Both the position numbers and the translations under genes were made by a program. The notes below the pieces were generated by a model that was not told the origin of the DNA, ran no database searches, and saw only the letters and a list, made by a program, of their open reading frames with translations. From NCBI GenBank assembly GCA_002372545.1, contig DFHD01000037.1, positions 1-28,542 on the forward strand: a stretch of 28,542 nucleotides of DNA, given 5' to 3'. This document shows, one piece after another, positions 7,103-14,460 of the stretch (position 1 is the stretch's first letter; each line of letters begins with the position of its first letter). Origin of the DNA: Lachnospiraceae bacterium UBA3732 (GTDB taxonomy: Bacteria > Bacillota > Clostridia > Lachnospirales > Lachnospiraceae).

Positions 7103-8523
7103 TCGCTCTCCTCCTTCTTCAGGGGGATGCGAAGGGAGAAAGTGGTTCCCTGTCCCGATTCGCTGTACAGCCGTATCGTACCATTGTGGGAATGAATAAT
7201 GCTTCTCGTAATAGAAAGCCCCAGGCCCGTTCCGCCGGTATCCCGGCTTCTGGCCTTATCCACACGATAAAAACGGTCAAACACCTTATCCTTTGCGTCA
7301 TCCGGAATACCCACACCGGAATCCGCCACCTTGATATAAAAATACCGGTGGTCGCTGTTCAGCGTGACCTTGATCCAGCCGCTGTCCACATTATATTTCA
7401 CCGCATTTTCAATGATATTGGAAACAGCCAGCGTCAGCTTGACCTGATCCACCTCGGCCGTTACATCACGGTAGCTCTCGTAAGAAATATCGATGCTCCT
7501 TCTTGCTGCAAGCGGCGTTACCGTCTTGATCACAGCCTCCAGAAGCTCGCCTATATTCACCTCGGAATAATTCATGACCGGATCCTGACGGTCGGTCTTG
7601 ACGAGCGTCAGAAGGTCATTGATGATATCCGTCTCTCTGTCCACCTCGCTGACGATATCCGTCATGAAATCCCTGAATTCCTCAACCGTTGTATTTTCAT
7701 TCTCCAGAAGCGCTTCGGAAAGCACCTTCATGGAAGTGATGGGTGTTTTCAGCTCATGCGACACGTTGGAAACAAACTCCTGCCGGCTCGAATCCACGGT
7801 CTGCAGAACCTCGACCATGGAGTTATAGTTTCTGGTCAGATGCCGCATCTCACGGAAGCCCTTTTCCTCCGTTTTTTCCAGCACATGCCCCTTGGCCACC
7901 TTATTGAGCTGTCGGGAAAGATCCTGAACTCCCCGGACAGCCGTACGGGCAATGATGTTCAGGATAATAATATCCACGACCATCAGGATACCGAAGATCA
8001 CAATGGCCCTTCTGAGCAGATAGCTGTACCTCGCGCTGATCGACCTGGTGGAAGCGGTAAAGACCACAACACCGCGGATGCTCCCATCCTCCATCTTCAC
8101 CGGCAGAATGATCTCTGCAAACCGGTTCCGTATGATCTTTCCCTGTGAAATCCTCCCCGTCATCACGTTCATGATATCGTCATGAACAATATAGTTTCCG
8201 TCCTGGGCTTTCCGGGTATCCGACATGATCTGATACCTGTCGGAAATCACCATGATCCTTCCTTCAGAAAGATAGGCGGCCTCCTCGATATAGCTGAGAA
8301 GGGGCGTAGTCAGCACCATATCATTTTTCTTCAGCTCCTCCACAAGATAGGATGCACGGTTTTCTGTTGTGTTGAGAAGCTCAACACTGGAACGCCTGCC
8401 GTAGAAATACATGATGCCCAGAAAAAAACCAAACAGAGAAAAGATGATGAGCATTGTCGTACATGCACTGAAGAAGGTTTTTATGCTGATATATTTTTTT
8501 TCTTTTTTTTCCGCCCTTGCCAA
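7099..8523 (-). CDS. Membrane sensor histidine kinase (HAMP-HisKA-HATPase)
   Basis: 474 residues. TM1 is at about 17-41, an extracytoplasmic sensor region at 42-170, TM2 at 171-191 and HAMP at about 192-245. The H-box FVSNVSHELKTPITS holds phospho-acceptor His256. The ATPase domain has the N-box NIIENAVKYN (Asn372), G1 DSGVGIP (401-407), F-box FDRFYRVD and G2 GGTGLGLSI. All motifs look intact, as in the PhoR/WalK-type class. The start is probably TTG 8523 behind AAGGAAGAAGAA; no ATG is available near the N-terminus. No response-regulator gene is adjacent: the upstream neighbour is ppk. It is coupled by ATGA to the GerMN-like lipoprotein. Upstream is a poly-A/T rich stretch where a frame error could hide. 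Confidence 0.93.
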   Translation of the reverse strand: MARAEKKEKKYISIKTFFSACTTMLIIFSLFGFFLGIMYFYGRRSSVELLNTTENRASYLVEELKKNDMVLTTPLLSYIEEAAYLSEGRIMVISDRYQIMSDTRKAQDGNYIVHDDIMNVMTGRISQGKIIRNRFAEIILPVKMEDGSIRGVVVFTASTRSISARYSYLLRRAIVIFGILMVVDIIILNIIARTAVRGVQDLSRQLNKVAKGHVLEKTEEKGFREMRHLTRNYNSMVEVLQTVDSSRQEFVSNVSHELKTPITSMKVLSEALLENENTTVEEFRDFMTDIVSEVDRETDIINDLLTLVKTDRQDPVMNYSEVNIGELLEAVIKTVTPLAARRSIDISYESYRDVTAEVDQVKLTLAVSNIIENAVKYNVDSGWIKVTLNSDHRYFYIKVADSGVGIPDDAKDKVFDRFYRVDKARSRDTGGTGLGLSITRSIIHSHNGTIRLYSESGQGTTFSLRIPLKKEESE

Positions 8524-8651
8524 TCTGTTCTTCTTCCTTCTTTTTTCTACTTTCTACTCTTCTTTCTGCAGATTTTGTGAAGTGACCTTTTGTCTGGGAT
8601 AAAAATGTTTTCCGGGTTCACCGGCGCACACCAGCCGGCCTGTTTTGCCTG

Positions 8652-10817
8652 TTACGACTCATCAGTCTGTTTTGCCGGAGCTGCCGTGTCGGAGGGTTTT
8701 ACCGAAGCCGCCATTTCAGCTGACTTTGCCGGAGCTGCCGCATTAGCCGGCTCCTCCTTCGTCTCCAATGTGCCGACAGCCTGATATGCCTCTTCATACT
8801 GCGCCTCCTGGGAGTCAAGTGAAGGCTCCTTATGAGGCACGTAGGTATAGTTGCCATCGGAATGAAGCTCTCTTGCCTTCACATTGTCCTCCATCTGCAG
8901 ACGGAAGATATGCCGGATCCTTTCCCGGATAGCCGGATCGTAGATCGGCGCAGCCACTTCCACGCGGCGTACCGTATTCCGGGTCATGAAATCGGCCGAG
9001 CCGATGAAAATCTCCTCTCTTTCTCCTTTGCCGAAGATATAGATCCTGGAATGCTCCAGAAATCTGCCGACTATGCTGACAATCCGGATATTATCGGTTT
9101 TGCCCGGTATACCAGGATGGAGACAGCAGATGCCCCGCACCACCATTTCGATCTTCACGCCGGCCTCGGAGGCTTCGATCAGCTTATCGATGATCTTCTT
9201 GTCGGTAAGCGAATTGATCTTGATCCCGATGTAGGCATCCCCGCCATCCTTCGAGATCTGGATCTCCCGCTCAATCTTATCCAGTACCTTATTCTGCAGG
9301 CACTTGGGCGCCACGAGAAGGCTCTCGGTCCGCTTGATCACTTCGCCCAGAGAAAGCAGGTGGAACACTCTCGCCGCCTCTGCGCCAATCTTATCGTTGG
9401 CCGTCATGAGACAGAGGTCCGTATAAAGACGAGCTGTCTTCTCATTATAATTTCCCGTGCCGATCTGGGTGATGTACTTGATATCCTCTCCGTTTTTCAT
9501 TGTGATCAGGCAAAGCTTGGAATGCACCTTCAGGCCGTCCAGGCCGTAGATTACATGACATCCGGCCTTTTCCAGCATACGGGACCATTCGATATTGTTT
9601 TCCTCATCGAATCTGGCCTTCAGCTCCACCAGAACATCAACCTGCTTGCCGTTCTCCGCAGCCTCCACCAGCGCCTCCACAACCTTACTGTGCTTAGCCA
9701 GCCGGTAAAGCGTCATCTTAATGGATACGACATTCGGATCGTTCGCCGCCTCATTCAGCATGTTCAGGAAAGGACGAATGCTCTCATAGGGATAGGAAAG
9801 AAGCTTGTCTCCCTCCAGGATCTGGGGAAGCAGCGGCTTCGATTCCAAAAGCTCAGCCGAACGCTGGGGCACCCTTTTTCCGAAAAAGAGCGACTCGTCA
9901 TGCCGGAGCACATCCTGAATATCAAACATAAAGGAAAGCTCAAGGGGCGTCTCCGTCTTAAAGAGCATATCCTTATCAATACTGAGGTATGCAGCCATGA
10001 GCTTCAGCACCTTCACATCCAGATCCCGGGTATATTCCATCCGGACGGGCGTCAGCCGGCGTCTCTGCTTAATGACCTCCGCCATATGATCACGATAATT
10101 CAGCTCTTCATCATAAACCTTGTCCGCATCGATATCCGCATTTCTGGTCACCCGGATCAGTGACTTGGATACAATCTCATAGCCCTGGAAAACGCTGGGC
10201 AGGAAATGAAGAATGAGTTCCTCGGAAAGCATGTATGTTCCCTTACTGCCCGGGATTTCGATCAGTCTGTGGAACAGGCTGTTGGCGCAGGGGATAAGTC
10301 CGATATGCTGTTTATTACCCTTTGTCCGGAGAACAGCCACACAATAGATTTCATTATTCTTAATAAAGGGGAAGGGCTGCTTCTTCGTCACCACGTTGGG
10401 TGAGAGCAGAGGCAGGATCTCCTCCTCAAAATACTTTTTCAGATATGCACTGCCCTTATCATCCAGCTTGGCAAAATTGATCAGCTTAATGCCATGCTTT
10501 GCCACATGCTTCATCAGATCCACATACGCAGCATCCTTGCGGCGGGTAAGCTCCTCCACTCTGCTTCGGATTGCCTCCAGCTGAGCCTCGGCCGTCATGT
10601 TGGTCTTGTTTTCCTTTGGATTATTCTCCAGCAGCATCTGGTCATGCAGCGAGCCTACGCGCACCATAAAGAATTCATCCAGATTGGTCTGGAAGATGGA
10701 AATAAAGCTGAGCCTTTCGCAAAGGGGATTTCTGACATCCTCCGCTTCCTCCAGCACCCGCTCATTGAATCTCAGCCAGGACAGCTCCCGGTTTTCATAC
10801 AGTCCTTTTTTTGCCAT
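8652..10817 (-). CDS. ppk: Polyphosphate kinase (PPK1)
   Basis: 721 residues. PPK1 reversibly polymerises the ATP gamma-phosphate into polyphosphate. The N-terminal domain begins with ENRELSWLRFNERVLEEA and FQTNLDEFFMVRVGSL, both typical. The two phospholipase-D-like histidine motifs are YGLDGLKVHSKLCLI (His432, expected phospho-acceptor) and LEHSRIYIFG (His589), followed by IGSADFMTRN. The last ~35 residues (688-721) are a low-complexity Ala/Pro/Lys tail with repeated AAPAK-like units, beyond the usual ~690-residue length, and look like a disordered appendage. The start ATG lies behind GGGGTGAAGAA and a consensus-like promoter at 10868-10896. Downstream are the histidine kinase, lipoprotein and comEC after a 128-base gap. 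A linked phosphate/polyphosphate theme is possible but unproven. Confidence 0.96.
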   Translation of the reverse strand: MAKKGLYENRELSWLRFNERVLEEAEDVRNPLCERLSFISIFQTNLDEFFMVRVGSLHDQMLLENNPKENKTNMTAEAQLEAIRSRVEELTRRKDAAYVDLMKHVAKHGIKLINFAKLDDKGSAYLKKYFEEEILPLLSPNVVTKKQPFPFIKNNEIYCVAVLRTKGNKQHIGLIPCANSLFHRLIEIPGSKGTYMLSEELILHFLPSVFQGYEIVSKSLIRVTRNADIDADKVYDEELNYRDHMAEVIKQRRRLTPVRMEYTRDLDVKVLKLMAAYLSIDKDMLFKTETPLELSFMFDIQDVLRHDESLFFGKRVPQRSAELLESKPLLPQILEGDKLLSYPYESIRPFLNMLNEAANDPNVVSIKMTLYRLAKHSKVVEALVEAAENGKQVDVLVELKARFDEENNIEWSRMLEKAGCHVIYGLDGLKVHSKLCLITMKNGEDIKYITQIGTGNYNEKTARLYTDLCLMTANDKIGAEAARVFHLLSLGEVIKRTESLLVAPKCLQNKVLDKIEREIQISKDGGDAYIGIKINSLTDKKIIDKLIEASEAGVKIEMVVRGICCLHPGIPGKTDNIRIVSIVGRFLEHSRIYIFGKGEREEIFIGSADFMTRNTVRRVEVAAPIYDPAIRERIRHIFRLQMEDNVKARELHSDGNYTYVPHKEPSLDSQEAQYEEAYQAVGTLETKEEPANAAAPAKSAEMAASVKPSDTAAPAKQTDES

Positions 10818-10867
10818 TTCTTCACCCCGTATCTCGTACTGCCGGATCCTTTCCGGCGCCTTTTCTC

Positions 10868-10896
10868 ATTATATCGCTCAAATCAAATAGTGGCAA
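10868..10896 (-). promoter_or_regulatory. Sigma-A type promoter for ppk
   Basis: On the minus strand TTGCCA (10896-10891) is followed after 17 bases by TATAAT (10873-10868). The leader of about 45 bases contains a small hairpin (GCCGGA at 10841-10846 with TCCGGC at 10852-10857) just before the ribosome site. Confidence 0.68.
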
Positions 10897-10993
10897 CTGT
10901 TTTCTGCTGAGCATCCGGCCGAAGGCAGGCATTTGATCCTGTTATTTAAGAACTGCTGAATATAACCGGGATAATGGGAAACAGCTGCAACAG

Positions 10994-11028
10994 AAAACGG
11001 GAGACTGCATATGGCAAGTCTCCCGTTT
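10994..11028 (-). terminator. Intrinsic terminator after tRNA-Arg
   Basis: A perfect 12-base-pair stem (10995-11006 with 11017-11028, AAACGGGAGACT and its complement) has a 10-base loop. On the minus strand it runs into GTTTTCTG, giving a short T tract 10 bases past the tRNA 3' end. Confidence 0.75.
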
Positions 11029-11037
11029 ATCTCTTAT

Positions 11038-11111
11038 TGCGTGCTAGAGGATTCGAACCCCCGACCTTTTGGTCCGTAGCCAAACGCTCTATCCAGCTGA
11101 GCTAAGCACGC
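11038..11111 (-). tRNA. tRNA-Arg (anticodon ACG)
   Basis: 74 bases fold as a full cloverleaf. The acceptor stem GCGTGCT pairs with AGCACGC, with discriminator A. The D arm contains AGCTCAGCTGGATAGAGC. The anticodon arm TTTGG-CTACGGA-CCAAA has anticodon ACG (11075-11077 on the plus strand). The T arm contains GGTTCGAATCC. CCA is not encoded. ACG is normally modified to ICG and reads CGU, CGC and CGA codons. The gene stands alone with its own promoter and terminator. Confidence 0.97.
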
Positions 11112-11143
11112 ATTTCCAGCATCGCTTTCACAACGCAAAGCCT

Positions 11144-11173
11144 ATTATAATTCAAAGCCCGCCTGAATGTCAA
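11144..11173 (-). promoter_or_regulatory. Consensus promoter for tRNA-Arg
   Basis: On the minus strand a perfect TTGACA (11173-11168) and a perfect TATAAT (11149-11144) are separated by 18 bases. The predicted start is about 25 bases before the tRNA 5' end, as expected for a strongly expressed tRNA gene. Confidence 0.8.
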
Positions 11174-11303
11174 GTACCTCTGAGCGTAAATTCGCGGCAA
11201 TTAGTGTAAATTATCGACAAATTCTCTGCACAGCCGCATCCGCTCAGACAAAAAGCCGCTTCATCCTTCGATTATCGTACCGGAGAATTGCCCGGATCCC
11301 CGA

Positions 11304-12011
11304 TCATACCGGACAAAAACAGATTTCCGTTTCAAGATCCTCTTCCGGCGTACAGACGGAAAGACTGCAGAGCCCGTTTTCCAGACGAAGCGTCTTAATG
11401 AAGCAATCCTCAGGATAATATCCTGCCGCCTTCCTCCGTTTCCGGTAGACTCTTCCGCTTGCCTCATCCGCATAGAAAGAGGAAAGCGCCACAGATATGC
11501 CTTCCCCTGTATATTTCAGGTAGGCTTCCTTTCCGGTCCAGATATCACGAAAGATCATCTGACTTTCCGGGGCATCCCCGGCAGCTGATTTTGAAAATCC
11601 CTCCAGCCTTTCCTTCTCTGCCGGCGCAAACATCCGGTACGCCATCCGGAGTCCCGGATCCTCCTTTTGCTCTATATCCAGGCCAACCGGATACTCTGCC
11701 GTTGCCACAGCAGCAATATTTCCGGTATGGGACAGGCTGAAAAACACATTTTTATCTCCGGCCACAAGTTCCGGCTTGCCCCTTTCGCCCAGCTTGACCC
11801 GGTAATCCCCCGGCAGAAGACCGAATTCTTTTTCAAGAGCATGCTCTGCCAGAAGCCAGGCTCCCACGGAAACCGCCCTGTCAACCGGCCGGCGCAGGCG
11901 TTTTGCTTTTTCCTGCCTCCACGCCGGAAGGCGGGAGAGATATTCTCCCTCCCGCTCCATCATGCTTTCCGTATTCATTTTTGCCACATAGATCCGAAGC
12001 ATGCCTCTCAC
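11304..12011 (-). CDS. Sfp/AcpT-type 4'-phosphopantetheinyl transferase
   Basis: About 235 residues. It transfers phosphopantetheine from CoA to a carrier-protein serine. Family motifs are in order: GERGKPEL (75-82), FSLSHTGNIAAVA (91-103), VGLDIEQ with metal ligands Asp112 and Glu114, and IWTGKEAYLKYTGEGIS with Trp158, Lys161, Glu162 and Lys166. Length fits the ~230-residue Sfp class rather than the ~120-residue AcpS class. I favour GTG 12011, six bases after AAAGGG; ATG 12002 is the alternative. A longer frame back to 12113 would run into the upstream DeoR gene and has no SD. It is the last gene of the fru/pts run, 37 bases after the regulator. Its own substrate is unknown; the lone ACP at 21551-21808 is one candidate. 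Confidence 0.88.
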   Translation of the reverse strand: MRGMLRIYVAKMNTESMMEREGEYLSRLPAWRQEKAKRLRRPVDRAVSVGAWLLAEHALEKEFGLLPGDYRVKLGERGKPELVAGDKNVFFSLSHTGNIAAVATAEYPVGLDIEQKEDPGLRMAYRMFAPAEKERLEGFSKSAAGDAPESQMIFRDIWTGKEAYLKYTGEGISVALSSFYADEASGRVYRKRRKAAGYYPEDCFIKTLRLENGLCSLSVCTPEEDLETEICFCPV

Positions 12012-12048
12012 TGTTTTCCCTTTTTCCAGCCAGCTAATCCCGCGGTTG

Positions 12049-12810
12049 TTATTCCTTGCTTCCGACCACCTGTACATCCACTGAACGTAAGTAGATCTCG
12101 CCCGGCGAAACATCCGTGATCACCACACTGCCCTGCAGGCCGGCAAAGGTTACTGGGGATGTCTGTCCAAATTTGCTGTGATCCGCCAGAATATACCGAG
12201 CTCCGGCTCTGGTGTTTTGTACAGCCGCTCTCTTGATCATCGCCTCACGGATATCCGGCGTGGTAAAGCCGGAGGTAAGGCTGATCCCGTTAGTTCCGAA
12301 AAACGCCTTGGTAAAATGATATTTCTGAATATGCAGAATGGCATCCGCGCCCACAATGGCTTCCGTGTTTTCTTTCAGCTCACCGCCGATCAGAAGCACA
12401 TGCAATCCCTTACGCACCATGTCCTTTGCATGAGATACCGCATTGGTCACGTAGGTTGCCTGCTTTTCATGCAGGAAGGGAATCATGCAACCCACCGTCG
12501 TTCCGGAATCAATATATACATAATCTCCCGGAACCACAAGCTCCGCAGCGTACTTTCCGATCTTCCGTTTTTCTTCAACATTGATCGATTCCTTCACGAT
12601 CACAGAAAGCTCAGTCTGCTGAACTGCTCCATCCATGGCTACCGCTCCACCAAACACCCTGACCAGCATGCCATCCCGGGCCAGGGCATTGATATCCCTG
12701 CGGACCGTAGACTCCGAAGCCGACAGCTCTGCGACAAGCTCCTGCACGGTTGCACTTCCCTTATCATTTACCTCATGTAAAATGAACGCTCTTCGTTCCT
12801 CTGTAAGCAT
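12049..12810 (-). CDS. fruR: DeoR-family sugar regulator, FruR-like
   Basis: 253 residues. The N-terminal DeoR winged helix (1-57) contains VQELVAELSASESTVRRDINALARDGMLVRVFGGAV. The C-terminal sugar-phosphate sensor domain has YIDSGTTVGCMIPFL, TNAVSHAKDM, LIGGELKENTEAIVGADA and ADHSKFGQTS, all typical of DeoRC. Such proteins repress fructose operons and are usually relieved by a sugar phosphate such as fructose-1-phosphate. The ATG at 12810 directly follows the ptsI TAA, with AAGGTGAG inside the ptsI end, so translation is probably coupled. The regulator lies near the end of the gene run, not at the front as in many fru operons. The symbol is assigned from context with fruK and fruA, not from a distinctive motif. 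Confidence 0.88.
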   Translation of the reverse strand: MLTEERRAFILHEVNDKGSATVQELVAELSASESTVRRDINALARDGMLVRVFGGAVAMDGAVQQTELSVIVKESINVEEKRKIGKYAAELVVPGDYVYIDSGTTVGCMIPFLHEKQATYVTNAVSHAKDMVRKGLHVLLIGGELKENTEAIVGADAILHIQKYHFTKAFFGTNGISLTSGFTTPDIREAMIKRAAVQNTRAGARYILADHSKFGQTSPVTFAGLQGSVVITDVSPGEIYLRSVDVQVVGSKE

Positions 12811-14460
12811 TTATCTCACCTTCTTATACTCCGCAACATCCGTCTCTCTGACAGCCTTTCTTACAGGAAGGATCATACCGGGAGATACCGAAAGCTCATC
12901 ATAACCCATTGCCAGAAATTCCTTTGTCAGTGAAAGATCCGCCCCCAGCTCACCGCAGATTCCGGCCCATGCGCCTCCCTTATGTGCAGCATCCGCGATC
13001 ATCTGCAGCATCCTCAGGATAGCCGGATGATGGGGATCATAGAACTCATCCAGAGAGGCATTCTGCCTGTCAATTGCCAAAGTGTACTGGGTCAGGTCGT
13101 TGGTACCCACACTGAAGAAGTCAACCTCTTTTGCCAGCTCCTCAGCAACCATGACCGCTGCCGGAGTCTCGATCATGATACCGGTCTCGATCTCATGGTC
13201 ATAGGCTATTCCCTCGCTGTCCAGCTCTGCCTTGACAGCAGCCAAGATCTCCTTGATTTTCTTCACTTCCTTAACCGAAATGATCATGGGGAACATGATC
13301 GATATCTTACCGTATGCACTGGCCCGAAGAATAGCCCGGAGCTGTGTGCGGAATACTTCCGGTCTGGTGAGGCAGATGCGGATCGCCCTAAGACCCATTG
13401 CCGGGTTCTCTTCATGGGGCAGCTCGAAATAATCCGCCTGCTTATCCGCGCCGATATCCAGCGTTCGGATGATCACCTTCCTGCCGGCCATGGTCTGCGC
13501 CACCTGCTTATAGATTGCAAACTGCTCCTCCTCTGTGGGATAGTCCTGGGAACCAAGGTAAATGAATTCCGAACGGAAAAGGCCGATGCCTCCTGCATCA
13601 TTCTGCAGCACAAGAGCAAGATCCTTCGTATTTCCTATGTTAGCATATATATTTATCTTCTGCCCGTCAAGTGTTACATTTTCCTTACCCTTGAGCTGAA
13701 GAAGAAGCTCTTTTCTCTTCATCTCCTTTTCAAGAAGCGCCTGCTTCTTCTGCAGGGTCTCCGGATCCGGATCCACATAGACCTTTCCTTCAAAGCCATC
13801 CACAATACCGATCTTCCCGTCCACTTCATCACTCAGCGGGATATCCGCACCGATGATGGCCGGGATTGCCATAGTCTTTGCCAGGATGGAGGTATGCGAA
13901 TTTGCCGAACCGTGCACGGTAACAAAGGAAAGGATCTTATCCTTATCCATCTGCACGGTCTCGGAGGGTGCCAGATCATCGGCAACCACGATCACAGGCT
14001 CATCGGCCAGGATTCCCCCCGCAGCTCCGCCGGAAAGAATGCGGATGATCCGCTCGCTGATATCCTTTACATCCGCAGCCCTGCCGCGAAAATATTCATC
14101 ATCCATTCCCGCAAACATCGCAGAGAAATTATCTCCGGTCTGGGCAATGGCAAATTCGGCATTCACGCCCTCTGTCCGGATGATGTTCTCGGCGGAATCG
14201 ATGAAATCGCCATCCTCCACCATCATCTGGTGCGCCTCAAAGATCTCTGCGCCGGATTCACCGACCTCCTTCACCGCCTTATCATAGAGCACCCCAAGCT
14301 CTGCGCAGGCCTTTTCTCTGGCATCCGCATATCTGGCGATCTCCGCCTCGGGGTCCTCAACCTTTATTCTTTTTACAGATTGCTCCACCTTCCGGTAAAC
14401 TGCAAGCTTACCGATCGCAACCCCCTCAAATACCGATTTTCCTTCATATGTCATCATCAT
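12811..14460 (-). CDS. ptsI: Phosphoenolpyruvate-protein phosphotransferase (PTS enzyme I)
   Basis: 549 residues from ATG 14460, which overlaps the fbp stop (ATGA) and lies 8 bases behind AAAGGAG. Upstream in-frame codons inside fbp are unlikely starts. Enzyme I takes phosphate from PEP and passes it to HPr in the cytoplasm. The phosphohistidine motif is VTVHGSANSHTSILAKTMAIP with His189. The PEP-binding barrel shows GIGLFRSEFIYL, RTLDIGADKQ, NPAMGLRAIRICL, GIMIETPAAVMVAEELAKEVDFFSVGTNDLTQYTLAIDRQN and the catalytic-cysteine motif GICGELGAD (Cys502). All key residues are present. A few Met residues at the N-terminus (MMM) leave the exact start uncertain by up to six bases. It follows fbp and precedes the DeoR regulator without a gap. 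Confidence 0.96.
   Translation of the reverse strand: MMMTYEGKSVFEGVAIGKLAVYRKVEQSVKRIKVEDPEAEIARYADAREKACAELGVLYDKAVKEVGESGAEIFEAHQMMVEDGDFIDSAENIIRTEGVNAEFAIAQTGDNFSAMFAGMDDEYFRGRAADVKDISERIIRILSGGAAGGILADEPVIVVADDLAPSETVQMDKDKILSFVTVHGSANSHTSILAKTMAIPAIIGADIPLSDEVDGKIGIVDGFEGKVYVDPDPETLQKKQALLEKEMKRKELLLQLKGKENVTLDGQKINIYANIGNTKDLALVLQNDAGGIGLFRSEFIYLGSQDYPTEEEQFAIYKQVAQTMAGRKVIIRTLDIGADKQADYFELPHEENPAMGLRAIRICLTRPEVFRTQLRAILRASAYGKISIMFPMIISVKEVKKIKEILAAVKAELDSEGIAYDHEIETGIMIETPAAVMVAEELAKEVDFFSVGTNDLTQYTLAIDRQNASLDEFYDPHHPAILRMLQMIADAAHKGGAWAGICGELGADLSLTKEFLAMGYDELSVSPGMILPVRKAVRETDVAEYKKVR

Noticed and set aside
7186..8148. 320-residue open frame on the plus strand
   Set aside because: Antisense to the histidine kinase with intact H, N, G1 and G2 boxes.
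8832..10163. 443-residue open frame on the plus strand
   Set aside because: Antisense to ppk, which is clearly real; no recognisable domains or ribosome site.
11174..11303. Gene or RNA between the tRNA promoter and the PPTase gene
   Set aside because: 130 bases with no SD-supported frame, clear hairpin or promoter beyond the tRNA one.
12012..12113. Longer start for the phosphopantetheinyl transferase
   Set aside because: It would overlap the DeoR gene by 65 bases and the extra residues have no SD and no family similarity.
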